DNA from: Nocardioides cavernae
Lineage (GTDB): Bacteria > Actinomycetota > Actinomycetes > Propionibacteriales > Nocardioidaceae
Assembly: GCF_013410035.1 (NCBI RefSeq)
Contig: NZ_JACCBW010000001.1
Span: forward strand, 868,001-932,000
Length of the DNA: 64,000 nucleotides
Direction: 5' to 3'
In this document: positions 25,725 through 35,429 of the stretch, piece after piece
Layout of the letters: the number at the start of each line of letters is the position of its first letter
Numbering within the stretch: the first letter of the stretch is position 1
Position numbers and translations under genes: made by a program
Notes under the pieces: model-generated
Database searches by the model: none
The model's input: the letters and a program-made list of their open reading frames with translations, nothing else
Told to the model about the DNA's origin: nothing

Positions 25725-26540
25725 TCAGCAGGGCTTGTAGTCGAACGAGAGGCCCGACAGGAAGACCTTCTGGTCGCCGTCGGCCGACGAGCCGGTGCTG
25801 GACAGGTTCCAGTAGTGGAACTCGAACGACGTCACGGTGGGCATGGTGATCGCCACGTTGCCGTCGGTGCTGCCGTCGCCCACGCCCAGGTTGTTCGAGC
25901 TCGACCGGAAGGGGTCCGTCAGCGCTCCTGTGCCGGACACGTAGCTGGCGTTGGCCCTGCTGCTGGTGAACGCGGCGCCAGCGAGGGCGATGCCGTCCCA
26001 GAAGTCGCGGAAGGCCGAGTCGATGTCGCGGATGGTGAAGGTCAGCCCCGTCACCTCGCGGCTGAAGGTGAACGTGGTGATCGACTTGTTGGACGTGGTG
26101 GTCCACGTGTCGACCTTGTCCCCGTCGCGCCTCGGCGACTGGTGCAGCTGCAGGCTCGTGGCACCCGCTCCGGATCCACCCACGCCCGTGGTCGTCCGGA
26201 GGTTGTCGTTGATCCTGACGCCGTTCCCGCTGTTGTAGCCCTGGTCGCCGAGCTGGGTGTTGGACCCCAGGAACGTGGTGCTGATGGTGAGCGTCAGCGC
26301 CTCGCCGGGACCCGACCCGTCGGGGTCCGGGATCGTGTAGGTCGCGCTCGACGCGCTCGCCCGGCTGAACCGACTGCCGTTGGCCCAGTCCACGGTGCCG
26401 GCTCGCGAGTCGCACGGCGAGGCGGCGTAGGCCGGCGCGGTCGCCGCCACCGCCACCACCGGCACCGTCCAGGCCGCGGCCCGGGTGACGGAACGGCGTG
26501 ACGGACGCTGGGTGCTGCTCGGGTCGATCAAGGTGCTCAT
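25725..26540 (-). CDS. Tat-exported protein A of a two-cysteine family
   Basis: This 271-residue exported protein has the twin-arginine signal SRRSVTRAAAWTVPVVAVAA and a cleavage site near AYA-ASPC. The mature chain has exactly two cysteines: one in ASPC at its start and one as the last residue (FDYKPC). The body is rich in Ser, Thr and Asn and likely a beta sandwich, with motifs LTFTIRDIDS, TGALTDPFR and FEFHYWN. I know no described function. The closest relatives in this window are at 31457 and 32416. A CGGTAAC element lies 77 nt upstream, and the M4 protease gene follows 51 nt downstream on the same strand. Confidence 0.8.
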   Translation of the reverse strand: MSTLIDPSSTQRPSRRSVTRAAAWTVPVVAVAATAPAYAASPCDSRAGTVDWANGSRFSRASASSATYTIPDPDGSGPGEALTLTISTTFLGSNTQLGDQGYNSGNGVRINDNLRTTTGVGGSGAGATSLQLHQSPRRDGDKVDTWTTTSNKSITTFTFSREVTGLTFTIRDIDSAFRDFWDGIALAGAAFTSSRANASYVSGTGALTDPFRSSSNNLGVGDGSTDGNVAITMPTVTSFEFHYWNLSSTGSSADGDQKVFLSGLSFDYKPC

Positions 26541-26616
26541 GACGTGCTACCCCCCACCGCAAGGTCCCCCACGGACCCTGCTTTCCACCGAAACTACGGC
26601 CGACAAGGCAACGAAT

Positions 26617-26623
26617 CGGTAAC
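26617..26623 (-). promoter_or_regulatory. CGGTAAC element upstream of protein A
   Basis: CGGTAAC on the plus strand, followed by ATGC after a short gap, lies 77 nt before the start of protein A. The same element is found before proteins B and C at 84 and 71 nt. Confidence 0.4.
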
Positions 26624-26700
26624 GCCCGATGCCCGATTCAGTGATTTCCGCGGTACGCCCGCGCCAGCCGGGTCCGTACGCGATGCGGCCCCGCCGCTGA

Positions 26701-26731
26701 TTGAGGCCGTACGCCGGTCCCCCGGTAACCT
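26701..26731 (+). promoter_or_regulatory. Putative typA promoter
   Basis: TTGAGG (26701-26706) and TAACCT (26726-26731) are separated by 19 nt, slightly long for sigma-A. Transcription would start about 40 nt before typA. Confidence 0.35.
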
Positions 26732-26779
26732 TGAGCGGCGCCTCTCGCGCCCCTCGCCTCCTCGAAGAGAGTCTTTCGC

Positions 26780-28669
<1,890 letters not shown>

Positions 28670-28674
28670 GTCTG

Positions 28675-29319
28675 GTGGCGCCCGGCTCATCCGAGGACAC
28701 CGGCGAGCGGTTGGCGGACTGGCTGGAGGCCCTCGGGCTCTCCGACCAGCTGGCCGCCGCCGGGCTGCCGACGTACGACCGCGTGGACGGCGTCGTGCGC
28801 TGGCGGGAGCCCGGGACGTCGGAGCCGCTGGACGCGGACCGGCTGGCGGACCTCGACCGTCAGCTGCGGGCCCAGGGCGACGACCCTGCCCACGCCGTTC
28901 CGGTCGCCCTCGTGCGACTGCGCCGGGAGGCGAGGGTGCGCGCGGAGCTGCTCGACGGAGGATGGCTGGACTACGCCGGCGTCGCCGCCCTCCGCGGTGT
29001 CTCGCTCAACGCCGCCCGCTTCGCGGTGCACAAGGCGGCTGAGCGTCGGACCATGCTGCTGGTGCAGCACGAGGGCACGATCCTCGTCCCCACCTTCCAG
29101 CTCGACGCGGTCGGCGAGGTGCGCGCCGAGCTGCTCACGGTGCTCGAGCCGTTGTTGGCCTCGGTCGACCCGTGGCGCGCATGGATCTGGCTGACCACGC
29201 CGGCCGGCCTGCTGGGCGGGGAGGTGCCGCACGAGGCCGCCCGGGACGCGGACGAGCTGCCTGTCGTCCAGCGAGCCGCGATGGCGCTCGCGGAGCGGGC
29301 ACAGGCCTCGCGCGGATAA
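28675..29319 (+). CDS. DUF2384-like (MbcA/ParS/Xre antitoxin-type) protein without toxin partner
   Basis: This 214-residue protein follows typA by 6 nt with GTG 28675. The middle holds a helix-turn-helix-like stretch DYAGVAALRGVSLNAARFAVH (about residues 100-120). The C-terminal part FQLDAVGEVRAELLTVLEPL and DPWRAWIWLTTPAGLLGGEVPHEAARD resembles the MbcA/ParS/Xre toxin-binding domain. Antitoxins of this type sit next to RES-domain NAD-phosphorylase toxins, but none is present here. It may be an orphan relative with another role. Confidence 0.7.
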   Translation: MAPGSSEDTGERLADWLEALGLSDQLAAAGLPTYDRVDGVVRWREPGTSEPLDADRLADLDRQLRAQGDDPAHAVPVALVRLRREARVRAELLDGGWLDYAGVAALRGVSLNAARFAVHKAAERRTMLLVQHEGTILVPTFQLDAVGEVRAELLTVLEPLLASVDPWRAWIWLTTPAGLLGGEVPHEAARDADELPVVQRAAMALAERAQASRG

Positions 29320-29379
29320 GGCCGTGCCCACTGGATCAGTACGCTCGAACCGTCGACGACGTCGAAACATGGAGATGAC

Positions 29380-30063
29380 ATGACGCTCGATCGCCGCACC
29401 GTGGTGCGGGGTGCCGCCTGGACCGTGCCCGCGATCGCAGTGGCGGCTCAGGCACCTGCCTTCGCCGCGTCGCCGTGCGCGCCCGTCCCCTTCCAAGCCA
29501 ACTGGCGGGTCACGAGCACGGGGACGTTCAACGCAGACCGACGAGGCTTCCTCACGGGCTACCCCGATGGCGTGGAGCGCTACCTCAGCGAGGCCGACAA
29601 CAGCCGCACCACGTCGGAGACCGTGGCGACAAACAGCTCCACGATCACGCTCGAGCGCGACCTGACGCTGGTAGCAGGGCGCGAGTACACGTTCTCCTTC
29701 ACGATCGCGTCGCGATTCTCGGGCGACAACTCCACGAACTCGCAGAACCAGCACCTGCAGATCCAGACCGTCGTGGGAGGAAGCGCAACCGACCGCCTCA
29801 AGCTGGTCAAGGGCGGCCGGGACACCACCCACTTCGGCAACCTGGCCGCGAACGGATGGTCTCGGCTGCTTCCGCTGACGACACCTCCGGGTGGCGTCCA
29901 GGTCGAGACCCGCTCGTTCACGTACACACCCCCGGCCGGGACGAGCGCCGTGGTCCTCCGCTACCAGTACACGCTCCCGGCCCGCGGCTACACCGGGGGG
30001 ACATTCCCAGGACAGGCGGACATCGCAGTCAGCGCTCCCGCGATCAGCGGCGAGGGGTGCTGA
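29380..30063 (+). CDS. Tat-exported protein D of the two-cysteine group
   Basis: This 227-residue exported protein has the same signal as its neighbours (DRRTVVRGAAWTVPAIAVAA, cleavage near AFA-ASPC) and again only two mature cysteines, in ASPC and as the very last residue (SGEGC). The body differs from proteins A-C and has long beta strands (EYTFSFTIASRFSG, LQIQTVVGG, SAVVLRYQYTLPARG), suggesting a jelly-roll fold. The function is unknown. GGAGATGAC precedes the ATG. The perfect dyad TCGACG-A-CGTCGA at 29353-29365 sits in the 5' leader. The end overlaps the convergent MFS gene by 20 bp. Confidence 0.75.
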   Translation: MTLDRRTVVRGAAWTVPAIAVAAQAPAFAASPCAPVPFQANWRVTSTGTFNADRRGFLTGYPDGVERYLSEADNSRTTSETVATNSSTITLERDLTLVAGREYTFSFTIASRFSGDNSTNSQNQHLQIQTVVGGSATDRLKLVKGGRDTTHFGNLAANGWSRLLPLTTPPGGVQVETRSFTYTPPAGTSAVVLRYQYTLPARGYTGGTFPGQADIAVSAPAISGEGC

Positions 30064-31411
30064 CCGACTCCTCGGCGTGCCGCAAGGTCGGCGCGAGGAC
30101 GACAAGGCCCAGCAGCGGGAGCACGGCCAGGACCAGCAGTGCGACCGGCATGCCGAGCGGTCCGCCGATCCCGCCGACCACGGCGGAGCCGATGCTGCCG
30201 CCGACGAGGAACAGCAGCGTGGACACGCCGAGCGCCACGCCCCGTACGTCCTCGCGGACGGAGTCGCCGACGACCGCGCTGAGCGCGGGCTGACCGAGGC
30301 CGAAGGCGAAGGTCACCAGGATGATCGCCACGACGAGCACGGGGGCGTTGACCCACCACGCGCCGAGCGTCGCGACCACCAGTGCGACCGAGGCGACGAG
30401 CCCGGCCATGGCGAGAGCACGGTTCGGACCGATGCGGTTGAGGGTCGGACCCGTCACCTGCGGGACCAGCAGCGCGACGACGGCGCTCGGCACCATCGCG
30501 AGCCCGACCTGCCACGCCTCCCAGCCCTCGGCGAGCAGCACGGCGGGCAGCGCGATGAGCATGGCGAACCACGACGCCGGCACGGCTGACGCCGCGACGG
30601 CGCTCCGCACGACGGCCGCGTTGCGGATCACCTCGACGGGCAGGAAGCCGTCGGGGCGCCGGCGTACGGTCGCCCGCACGGCCGGGACGCCGACGACGAG
30701 CAGTGCGGCGCCGATGCCCGCCACCACCAGGCCCGCGGACGGCGACTGGACGAGCAGGACCATGCCCGCGGCGGTGCCGGCGACCAGCACGGCGCCGATG
30801 ACGTCGAGGCGGGCGCCGCTGCCGCCGGTCGGGAGCGCCCGCCAGAGCAGCGGGACGACGAGCGCGCCCAGGATCGGCAGCGCCATGACCGCGCGCCAGC
30901 CGTACGCCGCCTCGACGACCCCGCCGATCAGCGGGCCGAGGCAGCTGATCGCCGCGGCGACGCCGGCGAGGCGTCCGAAGGCGAGCCCGCGGACCTCGCC
31001 GGTGTACTTCGCGGAGAGGATCGTGACCCCGAGCGTCGGCACGGCCGCGGCGCCGGCCCCCTGTACGAGCCTCGCACCGAGGAGCACCTCGAACGTCGGC
31101 GCCACGGCCGCCACCAGCGCGCCGACCGACATGAGGACGAGCCCGGCGAGCAACGGCCCGCGCACACCCACGAGGTCGGAGATGCGGCCGTAGAGGGCCG
31201 TCGTGACGGCCAGCATCAGGACGTAGAGGCTGATCACCCACGCGGCGATGCCCGCGCTGACGCCGAGGTCGTCGGCCAGCAGCGCGAGGGCGACCGCTGC
31301 ACTCGACGACCCCATCCCGGCCAGTCCGAAGAGGAGGCCGAGGAGGTACGGCACGCGCCGCGAGTCGTCAGGCTCGGTCGCCGGGGTCGTGGTCTCGCGC
31401 GCGGAGGTCAT
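30044..31411 (-). CDS. MFS transporter (DHA-type drug efflux-like)
   Basis: This 455-residue permease has about 14 hydrophobic helices. Motif A is GRISDLVGVRGPLL, and the helix-5 signature region is CLGPLIGGVVEAAYGWR, typical of multidrug exporters. The helices after residue 200 are rich in Val and Ala. ATG 31411 is chosen (MTSARETTTPATEPDD); an in-frame GTG at 31432 is the alternative and neither has a clear ribosome site. The gene lies 45 nt downstream of protein B on the same strand, and no regulator is adjacent. Substrate unknown. Confidence 0.85.
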   Translation of the reverse strand: MTSARETTTPATEPDDSRRVPYLLGLLFGLAGMGSSSAAVALALLADDLGVSAGIAAWVISLYVLMLAVTTALYGRISDLVGVRGPLLAGLVLMSVGALVAAVAPTFEVLLGARLVQGAGAAAVPTLGVTILSAKYTGEVRGLAFGRLAGVAAAISCLGPLIGGVVEAAYGWRAVMALPILGALVVPLLWRALPTGGSGARLDVIGAVLVAGTAAGMVLLVQSPSAGLVVAGIGAALLVVGVPAVRATVRRRPDGFLPVEVIRNAAVVRSAVAASAVPASWFAMLIALPAVLLAEGWEAWQVGLAMVPSAVVALLVPQVTGPTLNRIGPNRALAMAGLVASVALVVATLGAWWVNAPVLVVAIILVTFAFGLGQPALSAVVGDSVREDVRGVALGVSTLLFLVGGSIGSAVVGGIGGPLGMPVALLVLAVLPLLGLVVLAPTLRHAEESVSTPRR

Positions 31412-31456
31412 CGAGAGGCGACAACGACGCACGGCAGCACGTCATTCCCGCGAGAC

Positions 31457-32248
31457 TCAGCAGGGGTCGTAGTCGAACGTGAGGTTGCTGAGGAAGATCG
31501 CCTGCTGGTTGTTCAGCGCGCCGGACGTGTTGCCCAGGTTGGCGGAACGGTTCCAGTACGTGATGGAGAACGAAGAGATCTCGTTCGCGTAGGAGACCCG
31601 GACATTGCCGCTCTGGCTGGTGAAGTCGTCCACCGGCGCCGTGGCGGACGAGGCGCGGTAGGGGTCGGTGTCCGTGCCGGCACCGGTCAGTGCGGTCGCC
31701 CGGAACTGCTGGGTGAAACCCGGGGTCAGTGAGACGGCGTCGTAGTACTGGCTGCCGTTGGAGTCGATGTCGGTGACCGTGAACGTCAGGTTCTTGACGG
31801 GCCTCGAGAACTGGAAGGTGTAGGTGCCGCGGTCGTTGAACGTTCCGGCCCCCGTCGAGGTCGTCGACTGGTACATGACGAGTCCCGCACCCAGGTTGCC
31901 GACGTTGCTCTGAAGCAGGAGGCTGTCGTTGACCGCGTTGCCGAACTCGGTGCCGGACTTCATGTTGCCCGAGTAGACCGCGGTCGTGGTGAGGGTGAGG
32001 ACCGGGACCGGGCCGTTCCCGTCCGGGTCGTACTTCGTCGTGGCACCGAGGATGCTGGTGCGCTGGTGCGTCGTCGTCGCGGTGTTGTCCCAGTCGATGA
32101 CGGCTCCGGTGCGCGGGTCGCACGGGGAGGCAGCGAAGGCCGGGGCAGCCGTGGCGGCCGCGATCACCGGCACGGACCACGCCGCGCCGCGCACGACCGT
32201 GCGGCGAGAGGTGCGCGTCATGTCGAGCACGTCGGTGTCCAGCTTCAT
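31457..32248 (-). CDS. Tat-exported protein B of the two-cysteine family
   Basis: This 263-residue exported protein has a twin-arginine signal SRRTVVRGAAWSVPVIAAAT with cleavage near AFA-ASPC. The mature chain has two cysteines only, ASPC at the start and FDYDPC at the end. Motifs shared with proteins A and C are LTFTVTDIDS, TDTDPYR, FSITYWNRSA and the final QAIFLSNLTFDYDPC. The sequence is low in charged residues and rich in Ser, Thr and Asn, as expected for a surface beta sandwich. Function unknown. A CGGTAAC element lies 84 nt upstream. The MFS gene is directly downstream. Confidence 0.8.
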   Translation of the reverse strand: MKLDTDVLDMTRTSRRTVVRGAAWSVPVIAAATAAPAFAASPCDPRTGAVIDWDNTATTTHQRTSILGATTKYDPDGNGPVPVLTLTTTAVYSGNMKSGTEFGNAVNDSLLLQSNVGNLGAGLVMYQSTTSTGAGTFNDRGTYTFQFSRPVKNLTFTVTDIDSNGSQYYDAVSLTPGFTQQFRATALTGAGTDTDPYRASSATAPVDDFTSQSGNVRVSYANEISSFSITYWNRSANLGNTSGALNNQQAIFLSNLTFDYDPC

Positions 32249-32331
32249 GGTGCGAGTCCCTGCGTCTAAGAGCGAGAACCCCCACGGCTCCCAGTTGATG
32301 ACTCAACGCTAGGGAGCGGGCGAGAACGGGA

Positions 32332-32338
32332 CGGTAAC
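32332..32338 (-). promoter_or_regulatory. CGGTAAC element upstream of protein B
   Basis: The element sits between gene B and the end of gene C, 84 nt before the start of B, and is followed by AATGCC. Confidence 0.4.
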
Positions 32339-32415
32339 AATGCCTCTCGGCAGGGACATAGTTGAAGAACGACGGACCTTGTGGCCCCCGTCACACGGGA
32401 GCATAGAGCCGATGA

Positions 32416-33171
32416 TCAGCAGCCGACGGCGGTCCACGTCAGGTCGCCGATCCAGATGGCCTGCTGGCTCGAACCGCCCCGGTTCCAGTAGCGGATCTCG
32501 AAGTCGGTCACCGGCGAGAGGAACTTGACCGCGACGTTGCCGCGGTTGTCGGCCGTGTCCGGGATGTTGGCCGGCGTCGGATTGCTGGCGGGGGGTCGCC
32601 AGGGGTCGGTGTAGGTGCCGGTGCCGATCACGTACGAGCTGGCGGGGATGCCGGTGCGGTTCCCCGAGACGGCCACGCGGTCGGAGAAGTTGCCGGACTG
32701 GAAGTCGATGTCGGTGATGGTGAAGGCGAGGTCGGACACTGACCGGTCGAAGCGGACGACGACGGTCTGGTAGACGTTGTCGGAGTTGGCGCTGGAAGAG
32801 TGCCACAGCTCGAGGCCCTGCTCACCGGCGCCGAGCGCACCGATGTTGCCCATCCCGGCCTCGATGTCGAGGTTGGTCTGGTGACGCGTGATGCTGCTGA
32901 ACAACGTGTTCGTCACCGAGCTGTTGAAGGTGACGGTGATTGGGTAGGTCCCTGCGACGTTGTTGACCGTGGCCGTGCCGAGGTTCGCCGTGTTCTTCGT
33001 GTAGCTCGTGGTGCCCCAGTCGAGCTTCCAGCTGTACGTCGACCCGCAGGGCGAGGCCGCGAAGGCGGGCGCGGTCGTGGCGGCGGCGACGACGGGGACG
33101 CTCCAGGCCGCACCGCGCACCAGCGTGCGCCGCGTGGTCCCCAGGGGCACCCCCGAGCTGGTCTCCGTCAC
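32416..33171 (-). CDS. Tat-exported protein C of the two-cysteine family
   Basis: This 251-residue exported protein has the twin-arginine signal TRRTLVRGAAWSVPVVAAAT and cleavage near AFA-ASPC. Again there are only two mature cysteines, in ASPC and as the C-terminal residue (TAVGC). Shared motifs are LAFTITDIDF, GTYTDPWR, FEIRYWNRGG and QAIWIGDLTW. GTG 33171 is chosen because GGAGGA lies 6 nt upstream. The longer frame to 33309 would put 46 residues before the signal. Function unknown; a role in the cell envelope is likely. Confidence 0.8.
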   Translation of the reverse strand: MTETSSGVPLGTTRRTLVRGAAWSVPVVAAATTAPAFAASPCGSTYSWKLDWGTTSYTKNTANLGTATVNNVAGTYPITVTFNSSVTNTLFSSITRHQTNLDIEAGMGNIGALGAGEQGLELWHSSSANSDNVYQTVVVRFDRSVSDLAFTITDIDFQSGNFSDRVAVSGNRTGIPASSYVIGTGTYTDPWRPPASNPTPANIPDTADNRGNVAVKFLSPVTDFEIRYWNRGGSSQQAIWIGDLTWTAVGC

Positions 33172-33241
33172 GAACGATCCTCCGCGTCCGACCGGCCCGT
33201 GGCGTGCCTCCTTCGCAGCCATCTGTTGCCGATCCACACCA

Positions 33242-33248
33242 CGGTAAC
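33242..33248 (-). promoter_or_regulatory. CGGTAAC element upstream of protein C
   Basis: The element lies 71 nt before GTG 33171 and is followed by GAAATGC, like the copies before A and B. Confidence 0.4.
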
Positions 33249-33321
33249 GAAATGCACGCCCGCGCACTGCCGAACACTCGAATCGACGGCTCCGCGGCGG
33301 CGGCCGCACCTGATCCGGGGG

Positions 33322-34368
33322 TCAGCGCCGGGACGGATCGAGCGCCCGCGGGAGCCCGAAGACCCACGTCCAGCGCAGCCTGTCGGCGACCACCGCGACC
33401 AGCAGTGGCACCGCGACGCCCAGCGTGGTGCCGGCCACGAGGTGCATCCACGGGTCACCCACGCCCGCCCGGTCGAGCAGGATCCGGGTGCCCGAGGCCA
33501 CCACGATGTGCGCGAGGAAGATCTCGAGCGACCGGCGGCCCAGCAGGGCGACGACGCCCGCCACGGGCGTACGGGCGACCAGCGCGGCAACCGCGAGCGC
33601 GGCGACGGTCCCGGCGAGGCATCCCAGCACCCCCAGCGCCACCGTCGGGACGGTCCGCTCGTCGCCTCCGGTGGTCGGCGTCGTGGCGGTCGTGCCCAGG
33701 CCGACCCACAGCCACACCGCAGTTCCCACGACGGCCGCCACGGCGACGACCGTGGTCCTGCGCGCCGCTACCGCGTGCCCGGATTGCGTGACGACGCAGC
33801 CGATGAGGAACGGCAGGAGCAGGGCCCAGCCCCGGGTGAAGGCGTACAGCGGGTCGTAGCCCCAGACGGCGAGTGCGAGCACCGCCGCCAGGGCGAGGAG
33901 GACCGCTCCGCGGGCGCGGCTGCGCCACGGCTGCGTCAGGGCCGCGACGACCGAGACGCCGATCAGCCAGGGCAGGAACCACAGCTGGCCCTCCGGGACC
34001 CAGATCCTCGCGACGTCGGCCACGGTCACCGGGGTGTTCGCGACGGACGAGGCCGCGACCCGAACGGTGCCCTGGACGACGGTCCAGAGCAGGTAGAGCC
34101 AGACGAACAGGGTGATGCGCCGCGACAGCATCGCGCGAGGACCGTCACGCTCGACGGCTCGTCGCACGAACAGGCCGGACAGGTAGGCGAAGGTCGCGAG
34201 GTGGAACAGGTAGAGCAGCCGGTCGAGCGTCAGCGCGGTGTCGTAGGGCAGCAAGGAGGAAGACGCCAGGCCACGCTCGACATGACCGAGCACGATCGCG
34301 ACGATCGCGATCCCGCGGGCGACGTCGACCGACCGGTCGCGCGCGCTCGTCCCGGGACTGGCCTCCAC
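33322..34368 (-). CDS. Acyltransferase family 3 membrane protein (OafA-like)
   Basis: This 348-residue integral membrane protein has about ten helices and belongs to the acyltransferase-3 group that acetylates or succinylates surface sugars. It opens with RDRSVDVARGIAIVAIVLGHVERG, with the conserved Arg and His of the active site, and has LFHLATFAYLSGLFVRR. A later LEIFLAHI matches the usual FLxH helix near the end. Its place at the left edge of the polysaccharide region suggests it modifies surface glycans. GTG 34368 lies 8 nt after CATAGT, a leaderless-type -10 on the minus strand. Confidence 0.85.
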   Translation of the reverse strand: MEASPGTSARDRSVDVARGIAIVAIVLGHVERGLASSSLLPYDTALTLDRLLYLFHLATFAYLSGLFVRRAVERDGPRAMLSRRITLFVWLYLLWTVVQGTVRVAASSVANTPVTVADVARIWVPEGQLWFLPWLIGVSVVAALTQPWRSRARGAVLLALAAVLALAVWGYDPLYAFTRGWALLLPFLIGCVVTQSGHAVAARRTTVVAVAAVVGTAVWLWVGLGTTATTPTTGGDERTVPTVALGVLGCLAGTVAALAVAALVARTPVAGVVALLGRRSLEIFLAHIVVASGTRILLDRAGVGDPWMHLVAGTTLGVAVPLLVAVVADRLRWTWVFGLPRALDPSRR

Positions 34369-34395
34369 GGGGCACCACTATGCGGCACGGACGCC

Positions 34396-34401
34396 TACGA
34401 T
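34396..34401 (+). promoter_or_regulatory. -10 box of the MauE-thioredoxin gene (leaderless)
   Basis: TACGAT ends 7 nt before ATG 34409. It overlaps ATG 34400, which is therefore a poor start. Confidence 0.45.
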
Positions 34402-34408
34402 GCGGGCC

Positions 34409-35392
34409 ATGTCGTCGGCACCGGTCGCACTGCTCGTCGTCGTGCTGACCCTCGCCGTGGTGCTGCTGACCAGCGGCCTCGCCAAGCTGCGTGACCGGCA
34501 GGCGACCCGGGACGCCTTCGACGCCCTGCGCGTGCCGGACGTCGTGCCGGCCGGCCCGGCCGCCACGGCCCTGCCGTGGGTCGAGGTCGCGCTCGCCGCC
34601 CTCCTCCTGGTGGCTCCGGCACCGTGGCTGGTGCCGGTCGCGGTCGTGGTCCTGCTGCTCATGCTGGCGTACGCCGCCCTCGTGGTCCGTGCCCTCGGGT
34701 TCGACGAGCCGGTCGCCTGCGCGTGCTTCGGCAGCCTCGGCCGCCACGAGGTGGGCCGCACCACCGTCGCCCGCAACGTGCTGCTGTCGCTCCTGTCGGC
34801 CGTGACGCTGTGGTGGGCCGCCACCGGGGGCTCCGCGCCCGGCGCGGCGGGCGGACTCGACGTCCGGGGCTGGGCGACCCTGCTCGCCTGCGCCGCCGCG
34901 GTGACGGTGGCGGTGCTGGTCGCCGGCCGCGGGGCGGACAGCGCGGACGACGCCGAGCCGCTCGACTACGAACGCCAGCCCACGCCGTACGGCGTCGTGG
35001 AGCGGGCGGACGGCCGCACCGTGACGCTCGCCGAGCTGACCGCCACCCAGGCCCGCCTGCTGGTCGTCCTCAAGCCCGGCTGCGGCCCGTGCGTCCGTAC
35101 CGCCGAGAAGCTCGACGGCTGGGCCGCCCGGCTGGGGCCGGCCGTCGGGGTCGTCGCGGTCTACCCCGACCAGCCGTCGGCCGTGGGACAGACCCAGCAC
35201 GACGCCGACCTGGCCGTCGTCGAGCCGGAGCTCAACATCCGGCGGGTCTTCTCGGTCGGACAGCCGGCGGCGGTGCTGCTCGGGGCGGACGGATACCTCG
35301 CCGGCGGGCCGGTCGCAGGCGAGGGCTCGGTCGCCCGCTTCGTCGACGACGTGCTCGAGGCCGTGTCGGAGCAGCCGAGTCCGTCCGATTGA
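34409..35392 (+). CDS. MauE/DoxX-like redox membrane protein fused to a thioredoxin-like domain
   Basis: This 327-residue membrane protein has four or five helices in the first 170 residues, in the pattern of MauE (LTSGLAKLRDRQATRDAFDAL, CACFGSLGRHEVGRTTVARN). A thioredoxin-like domain follows from about residue 190 with the redox pair in LKPGCGPCVRTAEKL. MauE proteins help form disulfides in periplasmic partners, and the fused thioredoxin domain would serve as redox partner. The two-cysteine exported proteins nearby may be clients, but that is speculation. ATG 34409 is chosen from the -10 box position. Confidence 0.82.
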   Translation: MSSAPVALLVVVLTLAVVLLTSGLAKLRDRQATRDAFDALRVPDVVPAGPAATALPWVEVALAALLLVAPAPWLVPVAVVVLLLMLAYAALVVRALGFDEPVACACFGSLGRHEVGRTTVARNVLLSLLSAVTLWWAATGGSAPGAAGGLDVRGWATLLACAAAVTVAVLVAGRGADSADDAEPLDYERQPTPYGVVERADGRTVTLAELTATQARLLVVLKPGCGPCVRTAEKLDGWAARLGPAVGVVAVYPDQPSAVGQTQHDADLAVVEPELNIRRVFSVGQPAAVLLGADGYLAGGPVAGEGSVARFVDDVLEAVSEQPSPSD

Positions 35393-35417
35393 CGTCCGCG
35401 TGACCGGGGCCGGCTCC

Positions 35418-35423
35418 TAGGAT
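35418..35423 (+). promoter_or_regulatory. -10 box of the double glycosyltransferase gene (leaderless)
   Basis: TAGGAT ends exactly 6 nt before GTG 35430, without a ribosome site. Confidence 0.45.
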
Positions 35424-35429
35424 CGTCGC

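Noticed and set aside
28675..29319. A full toxin-antitoxin module
   Set aside because: No RES or other toxin gene lies beside the DUF2384-like gene; both neighbours are unrelated (typA and an exported protein).
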